From NCBI RefSeq assembly GCF_003073475.1, contig NZ_CP029033.1, positions 682,001-746,000 of the forward strand: 64,000 nt of DNA, read 5' to 3'. This document shows positions 1 to 9,234 of this stretch, piece by piece. The notes below the pieces were generated by a model, which saw only the letters and a program-made list of their open reading frames with translations, searched no databases and was not told where the DNA came from. Source of the stretch: Actinobaculum sp. 313. Lineage in GTDB: Bacteria; Actinomycetota; Actinomycetes; Actinomycetales; Actinomycetaceae. Within the stretch, counting starts at the first letter, position 1; the number at the start of each line of letters is the position of its first letter. Both the position numbers and the translations under genes were made by a program.

Positions 1-2467
1 CGAACAACGCGGCCATCGGGTCGAGTTCAAGTGCGCTCTCGGCGTCGTGGACGACGTCGTCGATATCCGTTCCCTGTTGCAACGCCTCGCGGATCGCCTT
101 CTCCTCCTTCTCGCCGGAGTACAAACCCATAAGCGATGCGGCGCTGCCAAGAGCGCGATGCGCCTCATCCTCCTTGTGCATCAGGCGAGCCAACACGTGG
201 ATATCGCCGTTGAAACGCCGATCCGACGGGTCGAGTAGGAGCGTGGTGATCCGCGGCGAAATCTCCTGACCGTAGCGGTCAATGCGTCCGTTGCGTTGCT
301 CAATGCGGATCAGGGACCACGGAATGTCGTAGTGGATGAGTTCGTGGCACTGGCTGTGCAAGTTCACGCCTTCGGAGGCGACGTCGCCGGTAATCAGCAC
401 CCGGATGGGCGTATGCGTTTGGCGGAACTCCTCCACAATCTCCTGCTGTTCAACGTCCGAGAGGCTGCCGTGCATCACCCGCACGGCACCGAGTGGCATT
501 TTGAGGTCTTCCTCAATGTGCTCGCGCAGCCAGTTCAGTGTGGCGATCCGCTCCGCGAAAATCACCACTCGCTCGGAGGAGCGCGGCCCGACGCCAATGC
601 GCGCTAGTTCTTCCAAGAGCGCCCGGTACTTGCCGGAGGCGCTCGTGTTTGCGTCGGTGGCAAGTCGCAGCAGGTGCTCCAGCGCCAGCGCCTGCTCGCT
701 GGTCAGTGGGGCGTCGTCGGCGGATGAGGAGACTGCGGTGCCGTCGGGGGTGACGGCGGCGACGGAGGCGTGGGTATCGACGGGGGCTGCCGCCGGGGTT
801 GTTGCTTGGCCGACAGAGGGCGCGTTGGCGGGCCGCTGCTGGGGCGGCACAGGAGGTGCAGCAGTGCTTTGGACGGTTGTTGTTGGCGCGGTGCCGAGGC
901 TCGTCGTCACCTCACGACGGCGGTTCAGGCGCCCATCAATCGTTTCGATTAGCGCGGCGGGCGAACTGAGGAAGGCCTTCGCCAGTGTCCATGAAAATAG
1001 GGCCTGACTCCCGCGCGTCCCACTCGGCACACCTGGCGCCAGAGCGCCGTCGGAGCGATGCAGCCAGGTCTGGGAAAGCTCGCCCGCTACGGCGTCTTCC
1101 TCCGGAGAAGGCGTTACCAGGCGATTCACCGGCTCCTGACGCTCCTTCCACTTGTCGCCGACCACGCTGCTGACCTCGGGCGAATGGCGGTGGCGGCGGA
1201 TGACGAGGCGGCGCACGGCGTCGTCGTCACGCGTACCATCCGGGCGCACGGCAGTCGGTTCCAGGAGGCGGACCAGTTCGTTGAAAGACTTCGGATCGCC
1301 GTTATGCGGGGTGGCGGAGGCAAGAATCAGCGCGTCGGTTTGCCGAGCCAGAATATCGGCCAGCCGATTGTTCTGGGTGGCGCGGTTAGTGATGTTGTGT
1401 GATTCGTCGATGACGACGGCATCCCAGCGCTGTTTGCGCAGGTGGGCCAAATAGCGGTCATTCTTGAGGGTGTCGATGGAGATAATCGCCCGGTGATACA
1501 CGGAGAACGGGTTACGGGTGGCCGGCACGCGCTGGCGCACGCGCTGAATGCCAAGCGAATCCAGCCGCACGAAAGGCAGGGCGAAGCGGGACCACATTTC
1601 ATGCTGCATCTGCTCCAGCACGTGGCGGGGCGAGACAATCAGAATCCTGTCTCCCCAGCCGCGGCGCACCAACTCCGCCAGGATCATACCGATTTCCAGG
1701 GTTTTGCCGAGTCCAACGGCATCCGCCAGCAGAATGCGCGGGCGTAGGCTGGCTGGGTCGAGGGCCTGACGTACAGCGGTGAGTTGGTATTGCAGAGGGT
1801 CGGCCAGCATGTCGCCCACAACGGAGAGGGATGTATCCGAGGTGGGAAGCGCGGTTTTTCGCCATGTCGCCTCCAGCCACAAGCGCGAGAGCCTGTGGCC
1901 GGTGGAGGTATCTGCGACGACGTCGGTATCGCGCGGGTCAATCGGCTCGATGCGGTCGATTCCAGCGCTGAACTGAGCCGAGGTATCGCGGACCAGTTCG
2001 GAAAGACCTTGCACGGTTATGAGAGTGCCGTCGCTGGTGGCGGTGACGCGGGTGACAAGCCAGTCTTCATCCCGCACGCGCACGACCGAACCGGGAGCGA
2101 GGTCGATGGTCGTATTTGGTGGTGGGGTGTTAGTGGGCGGGGCAGGGGTTTGCCCTGGGGTGACGGTTGGTGCGGGTGAGGTGGTGGGTCTTGGGGTGGT
2201 GGTTGGTGTTGGGGTGGCGGGTCTTGGGGCGGCGGCCGATGTGGCAGTGGACTGGGTGCCGATGCGGGGGTTACTGGTTTGCTGAGAGTTCGTCGCTAGG
2301 GCGGTAGTAAGGGAGGGCGATGTCGGGGATGAGGAAGAACTTGCGGGCGTGGTCGAGCCTACGTCCGTGTAGTTGGAAGAGTTTGAGCCTCGGCCGGGGC
2401 GCGGCGAACCGGAGGCGTCGGAATCGCGCGGGATTGACGGCGTCGGAAAGGCAGCATCGCGTGGCAC
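1..2467 (-). CDS. RapA-like SNF2 helicase, 3' end cut by window edge
   Basis: SNF2-superfamily ATP-dependent translocase of the RapA/HepA group, which remodels protein-nucleic acid complexes; the substrate here is unknown. The open frame has Walker A ADAVGLGKT near residue 245, a DEAH-like box VVIDESHN near 350, SATPHNGDP soon after, and motif VI QRNGRIDRYGQ near 720, so both RecA lobes are present. It runs off base 1. Residues about 1-115 are Pro/Ser/Thr-rich low complexity; the conserved fold starts at LAPGSVVRVRDEDW. I chose GTG 2467 because TAAAAT lies seven bases upstream, a leaderless arrangement seen repeatedly in this window; no ATG fits. Relatives occur alone or in defence loci (DrmD of DISARM), but the downstream neighbours are not visible. 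Confidence 0.8.
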   Translation of the reverse strand, partial: MPRDAAFPTPSIPRDSDASGSPRPGRGSNSSNYTDVGSTTPASSSSSPTSPSLTTALATNSQQTSNPRIGTQSTATSAAAPRPATPTPTTTPRPTTSPAPTVTPGQTPAPPTNTPPPNTTIDLAPGSVVRVRDEDWLVTRVTATSDGTLITVQGLSELVRDTSAQFSAGIDRIEPIDPRDTDVVADTSTGHRLSRLWLEATWRKTALPTSDTSLSVVGDMLADPLQYQLTAVRQALDPASLRPRILLADAVGLGKTLEIGMILAELVRRGWGDRILIVSPRHVLEQMQHEMWSRFALPFVRLDSLGIQRVRQRVPATRNPFSVYHRAIISIDTLKNDRYLAHLRKQRWDAVVIDESHNITNRATQNNRLADILARQTDALILASATPHNGDPKSFNELVRLLEPTAVRPDGTRDDDAVRRLVIRRHRHSPEVSSVVGDKWKERQEPVNRLVTPSPEEDAVAGELSQTWLHRSDGALAPGVPSGTRGSQALFSWTLAKAFLSSPAALIETIDGRLNRRREVTTSLGTAPTTTVQSTAAPPVPPQQRPANAPSVGQATTPAAAPVDTHASVAAVTPDGTAVSSSADDAPLTSEQALALEHLLRLATDANTSASGKYRALLEELARIGVGPRSSERVVIFAERIATLNWLREHIEEDLKMPLGAVRVMHGSLSDVEQQEIVEEFRQTHTPIRVLITGDVASEGVNLHSQCHELIHYDIPWSLIRIEQRNGRIDRYGQEISPRITTLLLDPSDRRFNGDIHVLARLMHKEDEAHRALGSAASLMGLYSGEKEEKAIREALQQGTDIDDVVHDAESALELDPMAALF

Positions 2468-2474
2468 AACCGTG

Positions 2475-2480
2475 ATTTTA
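2475..2480 (-). promoter_or_regulatory. -10 box for leaderless helicase mRNA
   Basis: TAAAAT on the minus strand, seven bases before GTG 2467. It fits the TANNNT pattern found upstream of other starts in this window that lack a ribosome binding site. Confidence 0.4.
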
Positions 2481-2822
2481 TGCCGCGAACGGAAAGATGG
2501 CCAGCAAATCGCCAGGAAAGCGTGAGGTAGTTGGGGTGAGGATGCCGGGGTGTGTAGGGAACTGCGTTGCCCGGGACGTGGGCGGGTATCTCAGTATAGG
2601 GAGATAGGAGGAGTGGAGGGGTCGTTGGTGTGGGGAGGAGTGAACACATGGACGTGCTCTCTGTGCGGGGAGGGGAGTGAAAGGAGTGGCAGTTCGGGAG
2701 TTGAGCTGCGAGAAGGTACCCGTCGAGGTCGGCTAAGACGGGGTGTGGCAGTTCGGGGAGTTGGAAAGATAGGGGCACAGTACCTGGGAAGGCGACATCG
2801 AGGTTTCTGATGCTCCTGTGCT

Positions 2823-2900
2823 GTTGTGATGGTGTAGTGCGGTTGGGTGTTGTGATGGTGTCGTGCGGTTGGGTGTTGTGATGGTGTCGTGCGGTTGGGT
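2823..2900. repeat. Three tandem copies of a 26-bp repeat
   Basis: Three head-to-tail 26-bp units (2823-2848, 2849-2874, 2875-2900), the last two identical and the first with one substitution. They lie in a G-rich gene-free stretch (about 2480-3140). Other intergenic arrays in the window have similar unit length but different sequence. Confidence 0.9.
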
Positions 2901-2966
2901 GTCTGCCGGGGTTTCGTTACTTTTGAGGCTATTGTGACAGTAGGGTGAAGGCTCCCGCAGGCAAGG

Positions 2967-3086
2967 TGTCCAAATCCCGTCCAAAGGAAGAAAACCTGGA
3001 GTGATTCCACTTTAAGAATGGCGGAATCATGCGGATTTCGGCGTCGGTGAAAACCGGGCGGCCTTCGTTTGGACGGGATTTGGACA
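2967..3086. repeat. 120-bp MITE-like element, copy 1
   Basis: Perfect 19-bp terminal inverted repeats, TGTCCAAATCCCGTCCAAA at the left end and its reverse complement at the right, bound a 120-bp element. A second element of exactly the same length lies inverted at 55519-55638 and matches through the interior as well. No protein-coding capacity for mobility and no clear target duplication. Most like a miniature inverted-repeat element mobilised in trans. Confidence 0.8.
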
Positions 3087-3177
3087 ATGCGGCTCGTGGA
3101 TGGTGCGGTCTGTGCCTGGCTGATAGTGTCAGAGGTGGCCGTTGGGGAGATTGGAGGAGGATTTTTGGGAGAGTAGC

Positions 3178-3594
3178 ATGCGTGTGACCGTTCAGGACTT
3201 CGCCATCAATGCGCGCGAGATCAATTCGGAGGTGGCTCTTCGTCACTTTCTATCGCGGCGCTTCGATGACGCAGGTATCTTGCGCAGCGCTCGCGGCTCA
3301 AACCGTTTCATCCTCTGGTTCGGGGACGATGAAAAGCCGAGTCTCAGGGTCTACGTGCGTGATGGCGTGAGTGCCGCATACTTCACCTCTGCGAGTGGCG
3401 TCATGTATGCGAGTGTCGGTGATTCGCGGCGCACCGATTGGCAGGAATTTCGCGATGACGCTTCGCCAGATGTCGCTGAAACAATTCTCCTGGCGGGCGG
3501 CTCTTTGATCCCGTGGCCGCAAGGCCTAGAATCGGCGCTGGAGTTCGCCTGTAATCGGCATCGGTCGGATGTAATCAGTTGGGAAGGACTGTAA
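3178..3594 (+). CDS. Imm1-like immunity protein
   Basis: 138-residue acidic cytosolic protein that I read as an Imm1-family immunity protein, a class that neutralises contact-dependent or polymorphic toxins. The C-terminal half shows the family layout: a strand pair around DGVSAAYFTSASGV, then GGSLIPWPQGLESALEFA and a terminal VISWEGL, equivalent to the usual P-x-ALDAAREF...VxW ending. ATG 3178 follows GGGAGAGTAGC; a TTG at 3142 in frame is less likely. No toxin gene is adjacent: upstream is repeats and a helicase on the other strand, downstream a gene-free stretch. It is therefore an orphan antidote or a remnant. Family assignment is by motif memory only. Confidence 0.6.
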   Translation: MRVTVQDFAINAREINSEVALRHFLSRRFDDAGILRSARGSNRFILWFGDDEKPSLRVYVRDGVSAAYFTSASGVMYASVGDSRRTDWQEFRDDASPDVAETILLAGGSLIPWPQGLESALEFACNRHRSDVISWEGL

Positions 3595-4007
3595 ATCATA
3601 TGGCAGAGCTTGTAATACGTGAGGGTGAGCTGTTCCCGCGTCCAAGCCTCGCGGGTATGGCGTAGACCTGCGGCTTCGTCGTCAACGGCAGCGAATTGGC
3701 CAGCCTCACGAGTATTGCGGAACCATAGACTTCAGCAAAGTGTAAACCTGTACCATCCATCTCGATGATGTTGCCTCGCACGTAACGCCTCCCCGGCCGA
3801 GTGGGGCTCGAGCCAGCTGTTTGAAATGGGTGCGCGGATAGGAGAGCCCATCCCCACCCGGGAACTCGAACGTCGCGCGGCCCGGAGGTAAGGTCGTCGG
3901 CGGGCCACTCCCCGCCCGGGCCGGGCTCGAACCATTGTGGCTGCTTGCGCACGGCGCCGTGCGATCCCCCGCCCGAACCCGGCTCGAAACGTGTCGGAGG
4001 CATTCCG
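3595..4007. other. No supported gene
   Basis: GC-rich stretch between the Imm1-like gene and the SWIM gene. A 141-codon minus-strand frame exists but has low-complexity Gly/Pro/Arg composition and no ribosome binding site, so I do not call it. Several CTCGAAC-type strings resemble tRNA T-arms, but no cloverleaf forms around them. A decayed toxin gene cannot be excluded. Confidence 0.4.
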
Positions 4008-4013
4008 TAAGCT
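4008..4013 (+). promoter_or_regulatory. -10 box, leaderless start of SWIM gene
   Basis: TAAGCT followed by six bases and ATG 4020; no Shine-Dalgarno sequence precedes the ATG. Confidence 0.5.
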
Positions 4014-4019
4014 AATCCC

Positions 4020-6296
4020 ATGGCGCGCGAGATTGCATATGACGACTGGCCGAGACAGCTGACCGACGCCGCGATTGCGGCGGTCGCCGGTGGTGTGACT
4101 TTCGCGCGTGGGCGCGCCTACTACGAGGACGGCATGGTCTCTCATCTCTCGATTGACGACGACGGCGAAAACATCACCGCCGAGGTGGATGGCTCACAAA
4201 TCGACTCCTACCAGACCATGGTGTTTCCGGCATTGCATGGCAAGAGCGTTTCCTGGGAGGGGATATGCTCCTGCCCGGTTGCCAGCAATTGCAAGCACAC
4301 GGTTGCCGTGCTCCTTACTGCGCGGCACGTGGCAGCAACGAGGGCTACTTCGGCAGCGAAAACCGGATGGGAACGTCAACTGGACGATCTGCTGCATAAT
4401 GTGCCAGAACGCAGCCAGGTCGGGGGATATCGGCGTGTTGCCGTGGAAGTATCAACTGCGGAAAGCGCCGGGGATGTGGCACGGCGCAGGGCTGGCAGGC
4501 TCGGCCTATTGCCACTCATTGAGGGGCAGCGCGGGTGGCTGAAACAGGGGATTTCATGGCGAGCCATTCGCGACGGAGCACTTTCCGGCCAGGTCGCTCC
4601 GGCCGCGTTGTCGTGTCTGGCGGAGCTGGAGGCCATGGACCCCGGGCGCAATACGAACCGGAAAACTGATCGGATCGATCTGGAAGCACTTCCAATAGAA
4701 GTATGGGACGTCCTTCGGCGATGCCTGGATGCAGGAGTGACGCTGACGACGGCGCAGCGCAACGGGCAGCCGGTAGCGATTCGCGAGGGTCTGCAGGCCG
4801 GGGCCACGGTGTCGCGCCGGAAGGATGGCTCCGCCCTGATCTCCGCAAGGATGGACTGTTCAGCGATAAGCACGTTGACGGAGGATGAGCGCACGAATCC
4901 GGAATTGCATCCCATCGGGCTGCCGCCTCACGGGTATGCGCTTGTCGGTAGGGACGGGGCGATCAGCCTGTTGCCGCTAGATCCGCTGCAGAGCGAGGTA
5001 CTTGGGCCGCTACTGCGCCAGGGTGGCGACATCGTGGTCCCACCCGACGGTGTGAAGCACTTTGAGGAGCAGTATCTGCCTCAACTGGCCGTCATCGTTC
5101 CGGTGGTTGGCCTGGATCCTGGGCTGAAAATACCGGAGCGTTCGGAGCCCATCGCGGTTCTGCAGGTGGCGATGGATGCTGCCAAACACCGTGCCGAGAC
5201 ATGCTGGGCCATTCGCTATATGACGGCCGGTGGCGAGGTGAAGGGGACGGTTGCTGTTCCGAGCCTGGCGGATGTGGTGGATGGCCCACTGCCTTATAAA
5301 GAGAAGCGTCGCGCGCTGCGCGGTGATGTTGACGCCGTGCTTGCAGAGTCCCTGGTGAGCCCGAACGGCCTCGTAGCTGGGAGTGTGGAGCCTGCCGCGC
5401 ATAATACGGAGCCTGCCTCACGGAATGCCGCGCCTTCCCCGCGTGACGCCGAGCCAGCAGTACGGGACCGGCAGGCCGAGGATGAACTCGCACGCCGCGC
5501 TATTGCCGCCTGTCTGCCAGTGGTCGAAGAACACGGACGGCTGTGGGAACAGCGTGTTTTCGCGGGAATGAACACCGCGCGGTTCTTCACGCATGCCTTG
5601 CCGATCATGCGGGAGATTGCGGGTGTAGTCGTCGAAGTGCACGGCGACGTTCCCGAATATCGAGAAACTGAGGCCACGCCGCGTATCACGACGGCGATTT
5701 CGGACGACGAGGAGGACCTCGACTGGTTCTCGCTGCGGGTGCGAGTACGTGTGGGCGACGAAGAGATTCCGATAGACAGGCTTATGACAGCGGTTGCCGA
5801 AGAGGCCGAAGCGATTCTGCTTGAATCGGGGCACTGGGTGGTGCTCGCGGATCATCCCGAGATCGTCCGATTGGCCAAGCTGATGGAGGAGGGGCGGGAG
5901 TTACGAGATCCGGCATCGGCAGATGGAGGCGATCTGACGATCAACCGTTTCCAGACTGGAATGTATTCCGAATTGCTCGACCTGGGAGCCGATAGCGAGG
6001 CGACTGCGCGATGGCGGGAAGGGATGCAACGTCTGCTGGCAGTCGTCGAGGCGGCGGAGGCTGCTGGTGGTGGCCGGGCTGGGATGAAGGCTGATGGTGA
6101 TGGTGATGGCCGGGCTGGGATGAAGGCTGATGGTGATGGCCGCACGGCCGCGGAGAAGAGCCAAACAGTCGAGCACGAAGGTTTGACACGGCCCGAGAGT
6201 CACATACTGGCGGGCGAGGGTGTTGTCGGCGCACTTGAGAATGGTCCAGGGGCGGGGAGGGCGGTCAGGGTGCGCCCGAGAGCCGAGCGGAGATAG
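4020..6296 (+). CDS. SWIM zinc-finger protein, N-terminal part of SNF2 helicase
   Basis: 758-residue protein carrying a SWIM zinc finger: Cys83-x-Cys85 ... Cys91-x-His93 in GICSCPVASNCKH. This and the following ~600-residue helicase-associated region normally form the N-terminal half of one large SWIM-SNF2 protein involved in DNA transactions. Here the frame stops at TAG 6294, in a low-complexity Gly/Ala/Asp tail containing two copies of GRAGMKADGDG, and the ATPase half starts six bases later in another frame. Either a frameshift in the repeat tail has split one gene, or the two halves are translated separately with GTG 6302 coupled to the stop. Given the certain frameshift further on, the first is more likely. 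Start supported by a leaderless promoter. Confidence 0.75.
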   Translation: MAREIAYDDWPRQLTDAAIAAVAGGVTFARGRAYYEDGMVSHLSIDDDGENITAEVDGSQIDSYQTMVFPALHGKSVSWEGICSCPVASNCKHTVAVLLTARHVAATRATSAAKTGWERQLDDLLHNVPERSQVGGYRRVAVEVSTAESAGDVARRRAGRLGLLPLIEGQRGWLKQGISWRAIRDGALSGQVAPAALSCLAELEAMDPGRNTNRKTDRIDLEALPIEVWDVLRRCLDAGVTLTTAQRNGQPVAIREGLQAGATVSRRKDGSALISARMDCSAISTLTEDERTNPELHPIGLPPHGYALVGRDGAISLLPLDPLQSEVLGPLLRQGGDIVVPPDGVKHFEEQYLPQLAVIVPVVGLDPGLKIPERSEPIAVLQVAMDAAKHRAETCWAIRYMTAGGEVKGTVAVPSLADVVDGPLPYKEKRRALRGDVDAVLAESLVSPNGLVAGSVEPAAHNTEPASRNAAPSPRDAEPAVRDRQAEDELARRAIAACLPVVEEHGRLWEQRVFAGMNTARFFTHALPIMREIAGVVVEVHGDVPEYRETEATPRITTAISDDEEDLDWFSLRVRVRVGDEEIPIDRLMTAVAEEAEAILLESGHWVVLADHPEIVRLAKLMEEGRELRDPASADGGDLTINRFQTGMYSELLDLGADSEATARWREGMQRLLAVVEAAEAAGGGRAGMKADGDGDGRAGMKADGDGRTAAEKSQTVEHEGLTRPESHILAGEGVVGALENGPGAGRAVRVRPRAERR

Positions 6297-6301
6297 GCGG
6301 G

Positions 6302-8280
6302 GTGGAGGTAGGTGACGATTCTGCAGAGTCGGGTGGGGACGGCGACTCGCCATTGAAGGTTGCGCCTCCCGCTGGTCTGCAGGCGACGCTCCGGCCCTAC
6401 CAACTTGATGGTTACCGCTGGCTCGCGCTATTGCAGTCGAACGGACTGGGCGGAGTACTAGCCGACGACATGGGCCTAGGCAAGACAATCCAGGTACTGG
6501 CAGTCATTCAGCGCATGCTCGAACAACGCTCTGCCCCGGGGGCGGCAGCATCGAAACCAGCCGCCCCGGGACCAACCGCCCCAAAACTTGCGGCGCAGAG
6601 ACCAACCACATCGAAAGTGGCAGCTCCGAAAGTGACCGCGCTGAAACTCGCTGCGCAGGAACCAACCGCCCCGAGCCCGACCACTCTGAAACTCGCTGTG
6701 CAAGAACCAACCGCTCCGAGTTCGGCCGCGCAGGGCCCTGCCGCTCCGGGCCCGACCACGCAGAGTTCCGCTCAGCGTGACTCCTGCACATCCGGCGATG
6801 GTCCGGTTCTGGTGATTGCCCCGACCAGTGTGATCGGCTCTTGGATGGAACAAGCGGCTCGATTCTGCCCTACCATGCGGGTGCACACCGTCACACGTAC
6901 CCGTGCCAAGCGTGATAGGAGCCTGAACGAAGTCGTCGCGGAGGCGGACCTCGTCGTCACCAGCTACACGATCATGCGCCTGGAGCAGGAAGATTTTGCC
7001 GCTGTCGACTGGGCCTGGGTCGTGTTGGATGAAGGGCAAACCGTCAAGAACCCTCACTCGATGACGTACAAGGCGGTGCGGCGTCTGCGCACGCCGTCCA
7101 CTATCGCCATCACGGGCACTCCTTTGGAGAACACGCTGATAGACCTTTGGAGCCTGCTGTCGATTACGGCACCGGGGTTGCTTCCCGGTGTGGAGCGTTT
7201 CGCTGAGGTGTATCGGCGTCCCATTGAGCGCGGCGACGACGGCGTCCTGGCGGCACTCCGGGCTCGGGTCCGTCCTTTCCTGCTTCGCCGCACGAAAGAG
7301 CAGGTTGCTTCCGACCTGCCGCCGAAGATCGAACAGGTGCTATTCGTCGAATTGGATGCTGAGCATCGGCATGCCTATGAGCGTCGATTGGCACGGGAGA
7401 GGCAAAAGGTGTTGGGCCTGCTGGAAGAAGACACGGCGCAATCACGGTTCACGGCGCTCCGTTCGCTGACCATCCTGCGGCAAATGGCGCTCGACCCGGC
7501 GCTGGTTGAAGAGGTCGATCACGAAGATGGCGATACGGCCGCGGCAGTTGAGCAACCGAAGTACACGGCAAAGATCGAGATGTTGCTGGAGATACTGCGA
7601 CCGGTGGTCGCAGAGGGCATAAAGCTCTCGTCTTCAGCCAATTCACTCGGTACTTGAGCGGCGTGCGTTCTGCACTTGACACCGAGGCAATGCGTACCGC
7701 TTATTTGGACGGTTCGACGTCGGACCGGCAGGAAGTGATTGACGCGTTCCGCAACGGTGACGCCGATGTCTTCCTGATATCCCTGAAGGCGGGCGGAGTT
7801 GGCTTGACTCTCACCGAGGCGGACTACGTGTTCCTGCTTGACCCGTGGTGGAACCCGCAGGCCGAAGAACAAGCAGTTGATCGCACCCACCGGATCGGGC
7901 AGGCTAGGCCGGTGATGGTCTACCGCTTGGTATCCGCCGGAACGGTGGAGGAGAAGGTCATGGCGCTGAAGGAGAAGAAGGCGGAGCTCTTCGATCGAGT
8001 TGTGGAGGGCGCCAAGGATGCGATTGGTGCCGGGGCCGAGGCTGGAGTTACTGGGGCCGCCAGGGCTCGCGGCGTTGGTGGCGGAGGTGTTGCCGATGGT
8101 GGTGTTACCGACGGAGAAGCCATGGACCATGCTGACTACACTGACGATGCTGGTGTCGCTGCCGATAGCGGTGCCAACGGCGGCGCTGACAGCGGACCGT
8201 TGGCCGGGGAAGGCAGCTCGATCGGCGTGGGCGGTGTTCGACTCACCGCTCAAGAGATTCGAGACCTCCTCGACGGGTGA
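6302..8280 (+). pseudogene. SNF2 ATPase domain, frameshifted near 7618
   Basis: SNF2 helicase core that continues the SWIM gene. Before the break: RPYQLDGYRW, Walker A DDMGLGKT (residues 55-62), DEGQ box near 239, ITGTPLEN. After the break, in another frame: ALVFSQFTRYLSGV, then YLDGST, ISLKAGGVGLTLTEAD, DPWWNPQAEEQAVDRTHRIGQ. Restoring one base at about 7618 gives AEGHKALVFSQFTRYL across the junction, so this is a single-base deletion (or a sequencing error). As written, frame one ends at TGA 7655 and lobe 2 is lost. An unusual ~85-residue Ala/Pro/Thr/Lys repeat insertion sits between motifs I and Ia. The C-terminal tail is Gly/Ala/Asp-rich. Confidence 0.85.
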
Positions 8281-8357
8281 GAACGCGTACCGTCGTCGCT
8301 ATCGAGGCCGTCTTGCTCGGCGCACGGATGCGCGGAATCTGCTGCGCCGCAGCCGCC

Positions 8358-9223
8358 TGCTGCACGCGGGAGCTCTACCCGTGGCGGCTAGGCATCGCGC
8401 CGGGCCGAGGTGTCGCAGCCGTGTTCCTTGGTCGGATGTAATTCTGTGGTGGCTGGGTGTAGCGCTAAACCGATGCTGGGCGAGATCACAAGACGGCATT
8501 TAGCCGTATTAGTGTGAAAATCGCAGAAGTAGTCCCCAAGACGATACCGATGATTGCAAGAGATTGCCCACGCTGTCTCTCGCGATTAGCGGCACCGATC
8601 CCGACGCCTCCGGTGATAATCGCTATTGCACAGGTGACAAAGAAGAGTGGCAGTAGCAACGAGACAACGCCCATGACGGCGCTGACCGCGCATGTTTCGT
8701 TCAGGCTTTGCAGCTCGCGGCGACTGGAGCCTCCGTAGGAGCGTTGGGACGCGGTGGCTGGAGGCTGTCGGCGGTTGGCGCCCGATGCGGTCGAGCTTCG
8801 TTGCCTGTAGCGCTCGGCGTCGTCAATGGGAGAGGCGTAATGAGATGAGCGCGTGGTTGTAACGCTGCTGGTTGGCGAGCTAGTTCCCTGTGTCGCTGCC
8901 GCAGTACTGCCGGAACCCGGTTCGCGATCGGCGCTGGGATTTGGCTTGCTACCGCCGTCTGGTGTGGTAGTTGCACTAGAGTTAATGATCGTTGCTGTGC
9001 CGCAGCGTGGGCAATAATTGTAGTCTTCGGTTAGCTGTGTGCCGCAGTGAGTGCAAAACATGTGGTCCTCTCTGGTGTTGAAGAGCGGTGTTATGGCAGA
9101 TTCCTGCGGAATTGCCGTAACAAGCTGAGGATCTCCGACAAGCGCCGGTGAGTGCCAATTCGATAGTACCCGTATTGCGGCGTGACTAACCACCGGAGTC
9201 TGCTGTGGCAGGCGGGCGGCAGG
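8358..9223. repeat. Segmental duplication, copy A
   Basis: Contains a zinc-ribbon membrane protein gene and its upstream region and is homologous to 9897-10696. The 163 bp upstream of the start codon (9061-9223) differ from copy B by a single base, more conserved than the coding part. Homology stops abruptly at 9223, where the transposase remnant begins. Confidence 0.85.
8486..9061 (-). CDS. Zinc-ribbon DUF4190-type membrane protein, copy A
   Basis: 191-residue protein: N-terminal zinc ribbon (MFCTHCGTQL ... YCPRCG, two CxxC knuckles), a Ser/Thr-rich linker of about 90 residues, then two hydrophobic segments around VMGVVSLLLPLFFVTCAIAI and SLAIIGIVLGTTSAI, the layout of DUF4190 proteins. Function unknown; such proteins are usually small cell-envelope components. 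ATG 9061 is preceded by GAGAGGACCAC. The open frame continues upstream into transposase sequence, but that is a chance in-frame junction. Copy B at 9935-10534 is a close paralog. Confidence 0.75.
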   Translation of the reverse strand: MFCTHCGTQLTEDYNYCPRCGTATIINSSATTTPDGGSKPNPSADREPGSGSTAAATQGTSSPTSSVTTTRSSHYASPIDDAERYRQRSSTASGANRRQPPATASQRSYGGSSRRELQSLNETCAVSAVMGVVSLLLPLFFVTCAIAIITGGVGIGAANRERQRGQSLAIIGIVLGTTSAIFTLIRLNAVL

Positions 9224-9234
9224 GGTATAGGGCC

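Noticed and set aside
2272-2476. Minus-strand frame ending RKFFLIPDIALPYYRPSDEL that looks protein-like
   Set aside because: No ATG, GTG or TTG start in frame after the preceding TAA; overlaps the low-complexity helicase N-terminus. Kept only as a possible gene remnant.
2359-2778. 139-codon minus-strand frame overlapping the N-terminus of the helicase
   Set aside because: The His/Pro/Thr-rich translation shifts in character along its length, with no ribosome site; it overlaps the helicase frame, which has a promoter.
3780-3990. Several CTCGAAC strings resembling tRNA T-arms
   Set aside because: No acceptor or anticodon stems can be formed at the right distance.
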